DNA from: Candidatus Omnitrophota bacterium
GTDB taxonomy: Bacteria; Omnitrophota; Gorgyraeia; Duberdicusellales; 4484-171
Reading direction: 5' to 3'
Length of the DNA: 12,435 nucleotides
NCBI GenBank assembly: GCA_023818995.1
Contig: JAMWDA010000029.1
Location: forward strand, 1 to 12,435
Made by a program: the position numbers and the translations under genes
The notes under the pieces: generated by a model
Database searches by the model: none
Told to the model about the DNA's origin: nothing
What the model saw: the letters and a program-made list of their open reading frames with translations, nothing else
Shown: positions 1 through 9,300 of the stretch, piece by piece
Layout of the letters: each line of letters begins with the position of its first letter
How positions within the stretch are numbered: the stretch's first letter is position 1

Positions 1-825
1 ATCGTAAGGGGGAGTGAGGATAGGTTTCCCTTTAAGAAGATTATTGTAATACAAAGCATTCTCTCTTCTTCTTTCTATCCAGTTATCTATGTGCCTTAAT
101 TTTACTCGTAAAATTGCCGCTTGCAGTGTATCCAGTCTACTGTTAAATCCATGTAAACTATAATAATACTTATTGTTAGAACCATGATTGCGCAGCATCT
201 TTATCTTTTGAGCAATTTCTTCACAGTTAGTTACTACCATACCTCCATCCCCAAAAGCACCTAAAGTTTTTGCAGGGAAAAAACTAAAACAACCGCAATC
301 ACCCCATACCCCAACTTTCTTGTGCTTATACTCTGCACCAAATGCCTGAGCACAATCTTCAATAATCTTTAATTTATAACTTTTAGCAATGGTTAAAATC
401 TCCTCCATATTGCAAGGTAAACCATAGAGATGAACGGGAATAATCGCTTTAGTATTCTTTGTAATTTTTAGCTCAATCTTCTTAGGGTCAATATTGTAAG
501 TATCTTGCTCAATATCGCAAAAAACTGGTTTTGCCCCTACCTTAAATATTGCTTCTGCGGTAGCAATAAAAGTAAAAGGAGTGGTAATTACTTCATCACC
601 TCTTTTAATATCACAAGCAGATAAAGCCAAAACTAAAGCATCTGTTCCTGAAGCTACCCCAATAGCAAATTTTGCTCCTATATATTTGGCTAACTCTTCC
701 TCAAAAATGTTAACTTCTTTACCTAAAATATAATCAGTCCCTTCCACTATCTTTTTAATAGCCGAATCTATTTCTTCTTTTATACTCCTATATTGCAACT
801 TTAGGTCTGTAAGAGGTATAGACAT
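1..825 (-). CDS. DegT/DnrJ/EryC1/StrS-family PLP-dependent sugar aminotransferase (3' end outside window)
   Basis: The first 275 residues of a cytoplasmic fold-type I aminotransferase that normally runs about 360-400 residues. Family members transfer an amino group, usually from glutamate, to a keto-sugar nucleotide during synthesis of surface polysaccharide or glycan. Visible motifs are GTDAL near residue 60 (cofactor phosphate loop), EDCAQ with Asp157 (expected to pair with the pyridine nitrogen), and FFPAKTLGAFGDGG with Lys186 as the Schiff-base lysine. RNHG at about 212 and NSRLDTLQAAIL at about 228-239 are also typical. All catalytic residues are therefore present. The ATG at 825 follows a strong AAGGAG with a 6-base spacer; another ATG at 829 is out of frame. 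It begins 18 bases after the mgtA stop, so co-transcription is possible. The N-terminus resembles WbpE/WlbC-like 3-amino-sugar enzymes, but the exact substrate cannot be read from this fragment. Confidence 0.93.
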   Translation of the reverse strand, partial: MSIPLTDLKLQYRSIKEEIDSAIKKIVEGTDYILGKEVNIFEEELAKYIGAKFAIGVASGTDALVLALSACDIKRGDEVITTPFTFIATAEAIFKVGAKPVFCDIEQDTYNIDPKKIELKITKNTKAIIPVHLYGLPCNMEEILTIAKSYKLKIIEDCAQAFGAEYKHKKVGVWGDCGCFSFFPAKTLGAFGDGGMVVTNCEEIAQKIKMLRNHGSNNKYYYSLHGFNSRLDTLQAAILRVKLRHIDNWIERRRENALYYNNLLKGKPILTPPYD

Positions 826-831
826 GCATAA

Positions 832-839
832 CTCCTTCC
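832..839 (-). promoter_or_regulatory. Strong Shine-Dalgarno site of the sugar aminotransferase gene
   Basis: On the coding strand this reads GGAAGGAG and ends 6 bases before the ATG at 825. It is the best ribosome binding site in the window. It selects the ATG at 825 over the out-of-frame ATG at 829, which lies only 2 bases from the site. Confidence 0.7.
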
Positions 840-843
840 CACA

Positions 844-3405
844 CTATTCGTATCCATACTTTTTAATAAACCATTTTTTTATAATCTGAACAGAGGATAA
901 ATAGGCTAATACAATAAAAAATAAAGCTATAAAATATACCAAAGGGGGAGAAATAAATTGAAAATATTTTCCTAAAGGTAAAAATGGTAATATCAATCCT
1001 ATAGTAACAATATATATGGAAGTGAATATCAAGAACTGACTGGGTTTACTTTCTAAAAAAGGTATCTTACCTGTCCTGATTATGTGAATAACTAAAGTTT
1101 GTGTGCAAAGAGATTCTAAAAACCATCCTGTACGAAACAATTCCTGGGAAAAACCAAATAATCCCAAGAGTACACCAAAAGTTATAAAATCGAAGAGAGA
1201 ACTAACCGGCCCAAATATCAACATAAATTTCTTTATATAATTTACATTCCAAGGCCTTGACTTAAGTAAATATTCCCTATCTACATCATCAGAAGGAATA
1301 GCTATCTGAGATATATCGTATAAAAGATTATTCAAGAGTATCTGTATAGGTAGTAGGGGCAAGAAAGGTAAAAATATACTTGCTCCTGTAACGCTAAGCA
1401 TATTGCCAAAATTTGAGCTTGCTCCCATTTTTATATACTTAAGTATATTACCAAACGTCTTTCTGCCTTCTAAAACTCCATCAACAATAACAAGAAGGCT
1501 CTTTTTTAAAAGAATGATATCGGAAGATTCTTTTGCAATATCTACAGCATTATTTACAGAAATACCAACATCGGCAGATTTAAGGGCTAAAGCATCGTTT
1601 ATACCATCACCTAAATAACCAACGATATGATTATTCTTATGCAAAGCATTTATTACCCTTTCTTTCTGGAAAGGTGATAAACGAGCAAAAATATTAACGC
1701 TTTTTACTAACTCCTGTAATTCCTTATCGCTTAATTTCTCTACCTGCTCGCCATTGGCAAACCCTTTAATATCCAATCCCACCTCACTACATATCTTCTT
1801 AGTTACTAATTCGTTATCACCTGTCAAAACTTTAAACTCTATACCTAATCCCTTTAAAGTTTCTATAGTTTTTTTGGCAGAAGGCTTGGGAGGATCTAAG
1901 AAAGCTACATAACCTTTCAAAATCAAACCCTGCTCATCATCTTTGGTATATCTCTCCTTTGGTTGTTCAAAATCCTTATAAGCAATAGCTAAAACACGAA
2001 AACCCTCGGCACTTAAAGAATCGTATTCGTTCTTTAAATCCACAAGTAATAGCTTACTCTCATCTAAATCAAAAATCTCACCATCAAGCTCAAATTTGGC
2101 ACAACGTTTATATATCTCTTCAGGTGCTCCTTTAACGATCATCCTATGTTTACCTTCGTTCTCTACTACTACAGACATCAATTTGCGGGAAAAATCAAAA
2201 GGCACTTCATCTACTTTCCTATACTCTTTTACTACCAACTTCTTATATTTAAGGACAGCTCTATCCAAGATATTCTTTAATCCCGTCTGGTAAAAACTAT
2301 TTATATAAGCGAATCTCAATACATCTTCATCTTCTTTTCTTACTACATCACAATATTTTTCTAATATAATCTTATCTAAAGTTAAAGTGCCAGTTTTATC
2401 TGTACATAAAACATCCATTGCTCCAAAGTTCTGGATAGCATTTAATCGTTTAACGATAACCTCTTTTTTTGCTATAGAGATTGCTCCTTTAGAAAGATTA
2501 ATTGCTAAAATCATTGGTAACATCTCGGGAGTAAGACCTACAGCAACGGAAATAGCAAAAAGAAATGCTTCAATGCTATTCCCTTTAGTAAGAGCATTTA
2601 TGGCAAATATTACTAAAACTAAAATAATCATAAGTTTTATCATAAGCCAAGTAAACCTATGAATACCTTTCTCAAAACTGCTCTCTAAAGTGATATCAGA
2701 AAGTTTCTTTGATAGAGCACCAAACTGTGTATAAGGACCTGTCTTTACCACTATCCCTAAACCTGTTCCACTTACTACACTTGAACCCATAAAGGCAATA
2801 TTGGCAATTTCTCCTATAGATTTTTTTAAAGAAGGAACTGGCTCAGCGGTTTTTTCTATAGGATAGGATTCTCCCGTAAGTGCTGATTGATTAATGAAGA
2901 GGTCCTTACAAGAGATAATCCTTAAATCAGCAGGAACCATATCACCGGCAAATAAATCAACAATATCTCCGGGAACAATATACCTAATATCTACTTCCTT
3001 GGGCTTACCATTACGATAAACTGTAGCTGTGGTGCGCACCATTTGGCTCAATTTTTCTACCTCTCTTCCCGCACGATACTCTTGAATAAAAGAAAGAAAA
3101 ACACTAATAACTGCCATAACAATTACTAAAATAGCATTAATTTTCTCTCCTAAAAATATGGAGAAACCAGCTATTATCAAAAGAACAATAACTAAAGGAT
3201 TAATGAATTTAGAGAAGAATTGTAAAAGAACCGTCCTTCGTTTCTTCTTAATGGGCTCATTATAACCATACTCTTCTAATCGTCTATCTACCTCTTTCTC
3301 AGTTAAACCTTTTAGAGAAGTATTTAGCTTGGCAAAGATAACATCAGTAGAACAACTTATGTAATCAAAATCCCAGTTTTGTGCTTTAATATTATCTTTA
3401 CCCAT
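844..3405 (-). CDS. mgtA: Magnesium-translocating P-type ATPase (MgtA/MgtB type, P3B)
   Basis: An inner-membrane pump that couples ATP hydrolysis to Mg2+ uptake. Numbering from the ATG at 3405 gives 853 residues, slightly shorter than E. coli MgtA (about 898). In order: a cation-ATPase N-terminal domain; transmembrane helices 1-2 at about 66-108; an actuator domain with TGES at 177-180; helices 3-4 at about 252-304; the phosphorylation motif DKTGT at 336-340 (Asp336); KGAPEE at 425-430 in the nucleotide domain; TGDN at 528-531; GDGIND at 599-604; and a C-terminal set of six predicted helices. The helix-4 motif VGLTPEMLP (289-297) and the IAIPSDDVD stretch near 702 are typical of MgtA/MgtB rather than Ca2+ or Na+/K+ pumps. 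The frame also opens at a TTG (3417), adding four residues. Neither start has a good ribosome site; I prefer the ATG because the TTG overlaps a TATAAT box. No room exists upstream for a long Mg2+ leader of the Salmonella type. Confidence 0.92.
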   Translation of the reverse strand: MGKDNIKAQNWDFDYISCSTDVIFAKLNTSLKGLTEKEVDRRLEEYGYNEPIKKKRRTVLLQFFSKFINPLVIVLLIIAGFSIFLGEKINAILVIVMAVISVFLSFIQEYRAGREVEKLSQMVRTTATVYRNGKPKEVDIRYIVPGDIVDLFAGDMVPADLRIISCKDLFINQSALTGESYPIEKTAEPVPSLKKSIGEIANIAFMGSSVVSGTGLGIVVKTGPYTQFGALSKKLSDITLESSFEKGIHRFTWLMIKLMIILVLVIFAINALTKGNSIEAFLFAISVAVGLTPEMLPMILAINLSKGAISIAKKEVIVKRLNAIQNFGAMDVLCTDKTGTLTLDKIILEKYCDVVRKEDEDVLRFAYINSFYQTGLKNILDRAVLKYKKLVVKEYRKVDEVPFDFSRKLMSVVVENEGKHRMIVKGAPEEIYKRCAKFELDGEIFDLDESKLLLVDLKNEYDSLSAEGFRVLAIAYKDFEQPKERYTKDDEQGLILKGYVAFLDPPKPSAKKTIETLKGLGIEFKVLTGDNELVTKKICSEVGLDIKGFANGEQVEKLSDKELQELVKSVNIFARLSPFQKERVINALHKNNHIVGYLGDGINDALALKSADVGISVNNAVDIAKESSDIILLKKSLLVIVDGVLEGRKTFGNILKYIKMGASSNFGNMLSVTGASIFLPFLPLLPIQILLNNLLYDISQIAIPSDDVDREYLLKSRPWNVNYIKKFMLIFGPVSSLFDFITFGVLLGLFGFSQELFRTGWFLESLCTQTLVIHIIRTGKIPFLESKPSQFLIFTSIYIVTIGLILPFLPLGKYFQFISPPLVYFIALFFIVLAYLSSVQIIKKWFIKKYGYE

Positions 3406-3416
3406 AACTATTACCA

Positions 3417-3445
3417 ATTATAACATAACTACCTTATCAAATAAA
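3417..3445 (-). promoter_or_regulatory. Candidate sigma70-type promoter just upstream of mgtA
   Basis: A perfect TATAAT lies at 3422-3417 on the coding strand. About 17 bases upstream is TTTATT, a poor -35 match (3 of 6). Transcription would begin around 3410, only a few bases before the ATG at 3405, giving an almost leaderless mRNA. The region is very AT-rich, so a chance TATAAT is quite possible; this is a weak prediction. Confidence 0.3.
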
Positions 3446-3455
3446 CTATAATATC

Positions 3456-6290
3456 CTACCTACATAATAAAATAAACTCGCAAGAATCACATCTACGTTT
3501 ATCTTCCGTGGGGTGAAAAGGAACATTTAAATCCCACAGTTCAGAAAATATCGCTTCAAGTGCTCTAAGACAAATATTCATAACTCTATCCCTGTGAGGA
3601 TAATCTTCTTTAGAAATAAATACTTTCCTCTCCAAGGTACGTAAATTATACAATTCAGCGTTAACGTTAACAGAAGAAAATTCCTGTGAGATGAAATAAT
3701 AGTAAATAGGTAGTTGAAATGACCTTATATTCTCGTAAATAGATTCTCTATCCAGTTTCATACCTTCCAAATTAGCTAACCTTTTAGGTAGCAATTCTGA
3801 ACTACCCGTTTTGTAATCTATAATAACAATACTCCCATCACTAAATTCATCTATTCTATCCACAGTATAAGTAAAAATGATTTCTTTACCGTTAAAGGAT
3901 ATCGAACCTGAACGTTTCTCCTCTAACGAGATAATTCTTTGGACATTCCGCTTAACTTCGTTATCTAAAAATTTATTTAATCTGTTAACAATAACTTCTT
4001 TTAGAAGGTAAGCATCTGATTTCATTCTCCGTGCTAATTCGTTATTAAATTTCTCCTCCATCATTTTAAAAAAATTTTTGCGGAATTTATTATCTATCAA
4101 AGGTTTCCTCCACTTGAAAGGTAAAAATCCCTCCTCTAATAACTCGTGTATGAATACTCCTATATGAGAAGCTTCGGGTTCATCTAATAATTCCTCTTCC
4201 TTCTCTAAACCTAAAACGTATTGATAATAAAATCTTAATGGACAAGTTAGATAAGTGTTAAGGGCAGTAGAAGAATAAATATGTTCCCTTAAAAAATCTA
4301 CAACCTTTGGTGATTTCTCTATAACAGTTAACTTTTGATTAACTATCTGCACAGGAAAATAAATTTTCCCTATATCCACAATATCTAATTTTCTCATCTC
4401 TCTTTGCTTCTCCCAAAGAATCTGTTCAATAAACCTACTCTTTTCCTTCTGAGAATTCTCTTCGTATACGAGATACACATTCTTAGCTGAAGAAATCAGT
4501 CGCATAAAATGGTATCGCTGAATCTCTTCTTCCTTTTCCAAACGATTCAATCCTAAACTTACCATTACTTCTCTAGGAACGAATGGTTCATATACTTTGA
4601 GTTTAGGGAAAACTGACTCGTTCATATCCATTATAATCACGTTATCAAAGTTAAGAGACCTAGTCTCCAATATACCTAAAATCTGCATTCCTTTTAACGG
4701 TGAACCAACAAAAGGAATTACTTCCCCTTCTATTCTCCCATGAAAAATTTCCCATAACTGCAATATCTCAAATTTCTCATCTTTAAAAGAAAGACTATTA
4801 AACTCATCTTTGATAAAATAGATTCTTTCTAATACTTTTAAATTAATAGGAAACTGGGCAAACATACTCTTTCCTAACAAAACTCTAAGTAAATTATCTA
4901 ATACCAAAGAAAAACTACTAAAAGTTCTAACCCCCTCCCAAGATTTAAAAAATAAAAAGTGTATCTCTCTCAATACATTTTTGCACTCATCTCTACTAAT
5001 ATTTATATCCATATTGGCAAGTGTTTCCAAAGTAAGAGAATATACTTGTTCCTCTCCTTCTATCTCTTCCAAACTTAAGAAAATACTTCCTCCCAAAGAA
5101 CTCTCTATCTTACCCTGCAATAGTTCCTCTATTTTATGAACTAAAACGCGGGTTATCGAAGGCTCACCCAGTATTTTAAGATTTTTTACCAAAGGATGCT
5201 TTAAAATATTCAAGTAATCTTTGGTATAGTAACGATTATACTTTTTACCTTCCTCGGCTTTATGAAGAAAATTAAATAGGACATAAAGAGAAGTATTTTT
5301 TAAAGGATATCCTAAAGAAACGTTAAAATCATCAATTATGGGAGAGAGCAATCCTAAAAGAGGGGAAACTATCTCTGCTCTTGGCACAACTATAACAGTA
5401 TTATCTTTTGAACTGATTCTTTCCCTGAGAATACTTTGCACGGCACAAATCTGTGAATGCATATCATACCCTTGATAGAAGTATATGTGGGGGAATTTAC
5501 CTTTATACGCTCGGCTATTTTTTATGTTCGGTTTATCTCCTAAATCTTTAAAAAAATCATTCAACACAGACCATTCCTCCCTTGAACCTTGAAATACAAA
5601 TATACCTTTACCCTTATTATAAATATCTAAGAATATCTTGCGTTCGGTGGAGTGAAGATAAAAGAAATTACAAAATATTATTGTATCAAACTCATCCCAT
5701 CTTTCTTCCTTAACAACTTTTAAAGCGAAAATGTAAAGTCTACCTCGTGAATAAATATTATTCTTTTCTAATTCTTGATGGTAGAATTGCCTTAATCTGC
5801 TTATATCTGTTAGCAACTGATTAATACTGGGGGGGACATCGTATCCTATCTCGGCGTTTTTTTCAATATGAGATAACTTCTCGTTATCAATATTCTCTAA
5901 ATCTAACTGGTCGATAAAAGAAACTATCTCCTTTGCCCAAGGTAAAAAATCGCTGAATTTATCCTTACCAATCAAAAGATTGGGGAAATGTTCTTTTACG
6001 AGTTTGTAGATAATAAATGCTGATTCTAACTCTGATATTCTTGAAACAACTTTATTTTTACTTATCGTATAATCTACAAATTCATCTATAGAAAATATTT
6101 TGGGTGGTAAAAAACTCCTCTTTAATTTCTTAGAAATTGCTCGCTTAAGGAATAAGCCTGGCCGTTTTCCTGCAAATACACAAGCTATTCTACTTAAATC
6201 GTTACCATCTTTAACAAAATTACTGCACAAAAATTCTGTTATTCTCTCTATAAAATCTTCGTTTAAATCGTAAATTATAATCCTATCCAT
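3456..6290 (-). CDS. addB: AddB-type subunit of helicase-nuclease: PD-(D/E)XK nuclease with iron-sulfur staple
   Basis: The second subunit of an AddAB-like complex that processes DNA double-strand breaks for RecA-mediated recombination. The 944-residue protein has a UvrD-like N-terminal part without a Walker A motif: where one would be expected it reads VFAGKRPGLFLKR (38-50), as in AddB proteins of the alphaproteobacterial kind. A degenerate helicase region follows, with the AddB-like LETRSLNFDNVIIMDMNE at 541-558. The C-terminus is a RecB-family nuclease with His715 in GVFIHELLE, Asp811 in DRIDEF, Asp825 and Lys827 in IIDYKTG, and QLPIYYYF from 859. Four cysteines, Cys683 (LTCPLRFYY), Cys934, Cys937 and Cys943 (CDSC...C), fit the AddB [4Fe-4S] staple that locks the nuclease domain. 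The gene starts 16 bases after addA, so the two are almost certainly co-expressed. No clear Shine-Dalgarno site precedes the ATG. The nuclease appears intact; the helicase half is probably structural or involved in DNA-sequence scanning. Confidence 0.88.
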   Translation of the reverse strand: MDRIIIYDLNEDFIERITEFLCSNFVKDGNDLSRIACVFAGKRPGLFLKRAISKKLKRSFLPPKIFSIDEFVDYTISKNKVVSRISELESAFIIYKLVKEHFPNLLIGKDKFSDFLPWAKEIVSFIDQLDLENIDNEKLSHIEKNAEIGYDVPPSINQLLTDISRLRQFYHQELEKNNIYSRGRLYIFALKVVKEERWDEFDTIIFCNFFYLHSTERKIFLDIYNKGKGIFVFQGSREEWSVLNDFFKDLGDKPNIKNSRAYKGKFPHIYFYQGYDMHSQICAVQSILRERISSKDNTVIVVPRAEIVSPLLGLLSPIIDDFNVSLGYPLKNTSLYVLFNFLHKAEEGKKYNRYYTKDYLNILKHPLVKNLKILGEPSITRVLVHKIEELLQGKIESSLGGSIFLSLEEIEGEEQVYSLTLETLANMDINISRDECKNVLREIHFLFFKSWEGVRTFSSFSLVLDNLLRVLLGKSMFAQFPINLKVLERIYFIKDEFNSLSFKDEKFEILQLWEIFHGRIEGEVIPFVGSPLKGMQILGILETRSLNFDNVIIMDMNESVFPKLKVYEPFVPREVMVSLGLNRLEKEEEIQRYHFMRLISSAKNVYLVYEENSQKEKSRFIEQILWEKQREMRKLDIVDIGKIYFPVQIVNQKLTVIEKSPKVVDFLREHIYSSTALNTYLTCPLRFYYQYVLGLEKEEELLDEPEASHIGVFIHELLEEGFLPFKWRKPLIDNKFRKNFFKMMEEKFNNELARRMKSDAYLLKEVIVNRLNKFLDNEVKRNVQRIISLEEKRSGSISFNGKEIIFTYTVDRIDEFSDGSIVIIDYKTGSSELLPKRLANLEGMKLDRESIYENIRSFQLPIYYYFISQEFSSVNVNAELYNLRTLERKVFISKEDYPHRDRVMNICLRALEAIFSELWDLNVPFHPTEDKRRCDSCEFILLCR

Positions 6291-6306
6291 AGAATATCTT
6301 ATAATC

Positions 6307-9300
6307 TCAATCTATACCTACAACTTTTATCTTATCAAGGTAGATGATAAATCCTCTTACCTCATAATTAGGATATATATCTTTTACTATATTCATATAC
6401 TCTTCTACCTGCTTTTTATGTTCCTCTAAATTTTCTTGCGAACTCTTATAATCGATAATCCAAATTTTTTTACCACGAATGATCATGCGGTCAATACGCT
6501 TGGTTTCACCAAAACGATTAACTATCTCTTTTTCTTTATAAACCACGCCATCAGGTATGTAAAAAAACTGTTTCAATACCTCACTATCCAAAATATTATT
6601 AAGAACATTTTCATACTCTTGGAAATCCCCCACAAAGGGATATTTAGCTCTTAGATAGCCAATTGCCCTCTTTAAAAGAACACTTTTATCTTCTTTACTA
6701 AGGTTATCAATAAAAGAAAGTGCATAGTGTAACATCTCACCCTTTAGAATATTCTCCCTCTCTTTAAAATAATCAATCTCTATAAATTCCTCCCTAACTT
6801 TTTCCCACCAATCTTTATGTTGCAAATTCTGCGGTTCAATCAAAATCTGTTTAGCTTTTTCTTCCTCTTTATCGTAAGCAACTTTACTGCCTGCTCTGGT
6901 GAACGAATTTGGAATTACATAGTTAGCTTTATTAAAATTACCTGAGCTCTTCTTGGGTATAAAAATGTATAGTTCATAACGTGGACGTGTCAAAGCTACA
7001 TAAAGAGTATTTAGCTCATCTATACAAGCATTCTTATAGTTATGTATATACACCTTATTTAAATTAAAAGAGTACTCCCTATGCATCTTAGTTATCTTTA
7101 TAAGCCCTAAATTATCAGGAGAAGTAGCGTCTATATAGGAGTGTAAGCCCTTTACTATCTGGGGGGTAATATCTATGCGTAAAAAGGGGATAATTACCAC
7201 ATCGAATTCTAAACCTTTGGATTTATGTATGGTTAAAACTTTTACAGAATCGCTACCTACGAGATTAACGTATAGATCCTCTTTAGGCGCTCTCTTTAAA
7301 TAGTCAATAAATTCCCCTATATCTCTATACTCATCTTCTTTGCTCTTAATCACTTCAAGAAATTTTAAGAAAAAAACTTCGTAACCTTTAAACCTATCGT
7401 AAAATGAATATTTTTGATATATTCGCACGATTAAATCGTAAAGAGAAATAAACCCTACTATTTTAAAAAAATATTCAATGTAAGTATCCCAATGTTTAGG
7501 ATACTTTTCCCTAAATAGCCGATATAAAGGTAATTGATTATTTATTTTTTGTTTTCTATAAGAAGAAAAAATAAATTCAGCTAATTCTTGATAAGATAAA
7601 GAAGTTAATTCCCTAAATATATCCCCTAAGATAAAGCCGGCAAAGCTCAAATCATCTATGGGTGAATATAGAAATTTTAATAATGAAATTAACTCTTTTA
7701 TAAGAGGTTGCTCAACTACATTAAGTGTTTTCTCCGACTCTACAGGGATATTTTCTTCCATAAGCCAAGATGTAATCAATTGAACTTCATCGTTATCCCG
7801 TGTAAGTATTGCTATATCTTTATATTTAAATCTTCCTCTTAAATCTCTAATTAAACTTACGATCTTACCTTTCATTAACTCATTACGTTCATCTTGATCT
7901 TCCTCATTTAATCTTTCCACTTCTACGTATCCAAATTTATTTTTTTCATCGTAACTTTGAAAGGAATCTTTAAAATTATCTATTATCTCTCTTATAATTT
8001 TCCCTTGGTTACATAACTCTTCACCTATACCAGAAACTTTAAGAAAATCAGCTATGTTATCCGGAGAAAATATACGATTGTTAAACTCCACTATCTCTTT
8101 TTGACTACGCCAGTTTTTTGTTAAACGTTCTTCTCTTACATTGAATTGAACAAACTTATTTCTCACTTCATCAAAGAGACTACTTTCCCCACCACGAAAA
8201 CGATATATCGCCTGTTTCTTATCTCCTACATAAAATAAACTGCCTCCCCTTGATAAAGCATCCTCGATCATTGCCTCCAAATTTCTCCATTGCAATAAAC
8301 TCGTATCCTGAAATTCATCTATCAAATAATGATTAAAACGCACAGCTAAACGATAATACAATTCTGGTAGGGAAATCTCTTTACCATCTAAAAGCTGATA
8401 TGTTTTACTGTTCAACTCCTCTAAAAAAATAACATCTTCCTTAATGGCTACTAATTTGAAAAGTTCTATAATCCTATGAAAAAGCTTAAGGTAAGGATTA
8501 TAAGCTATCAAAGAATCAAGTTCTACCAATTCTCTTATCCTGTGAGATAATCTCTGCCATCTCCTCTCAAATTTACTATCGGATAAGAAATTTTTATTCA
8601 TAGGAGGAACTAATTGAACGAATGCCTTAGGAAGTTCGCTTATTTCAAATAAATCTTTGTTTTTTTGAAGGAAACCAAATATACTTCTCTTAATGTGTCC
8701 ATTTAAACCAGAAGGTAAACAAAGGGAAAGTTTCTTCATACTATTGAAGATCGCTCTCTTCTTTTTAATGATCTCGTTACTATCTCCTTCGTATGTTTTG
8801 AAAAGTTTCCCATACCTATTACTTAAGGAAAATAAAAATTGCATTAATCTCTTTATATCCTCTTTAGGGAACCACCCACTTTTATTCTCTACAAATAGGT
8901 AGTGCCGTAGAAATTCTTCCAAAATTTTATACAATTCTTCTTTATAAAAAGCCTCTTCAATAGCTAAATCAAGACAATAAGAAATGAGCTCAGTATAATC
9001 CTTTTTTACAGTAAAATTTGCCGAACGTTCAATGTGCAAAGCACAACCAGAAAGTAAAGAATTTACAAAACTATCTATGGTCTGGATAGAAAAGAAATTA
9101 TAATGCATAATTATCTCGTCTAAAACTTTATGCGCTTTTTTCATAGCAAAATCTTTATCCACTCCTAAATTATTTAAGATATCTTTTTCTTCATCAATAC
9201 TAGCAAAAGCATCTAAAGCAATCTTTTTTAATAAATCTAAAATTCTCCCCTTCATCTCCAATGTTGCCTTATTAGTAAAAGTAATGGCAAGTACATTTTT

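Noticed and set aside
826..843. Rho-independent terminator between mgtA and the aminotransferase
   Set aside because: The 18-base gap contains no inverted repeat followed by a T-run on the coding strand; it is occupied by a ribosome binding site.
1403..2662. Plus-strand open frames at 1403-1618, 2096-2293 and 2387-2662
   Set aside because: They lie wholly opposite mgtA, whose conserved P-type ATPase motifs cover the same bases. The translations have no recognisable domain, so they are antisense shadows.
3406..3455. Magnesium riboswitch or MgtL-like leader ahead of mgtA
   Set aside because: The gap is only about 50 bases, too short for the known M-box or mgtA leader, and no stable stem is visible. 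The two-codon frame ATG TTA TAA is too short to call a leader peptide.
6436..6654. Plus-strand open frame of 72 codons
   Set aside because: Opposite the nuclease domain of addA, which holds conserved catalytic residues; no family resemblance or ribosome site of its own.
8693..8902. Plus-strand open frame of 69 codons
   Set aside because: Opposite the helicase part of addA; composition is what an AT-rich antisense frame would give.
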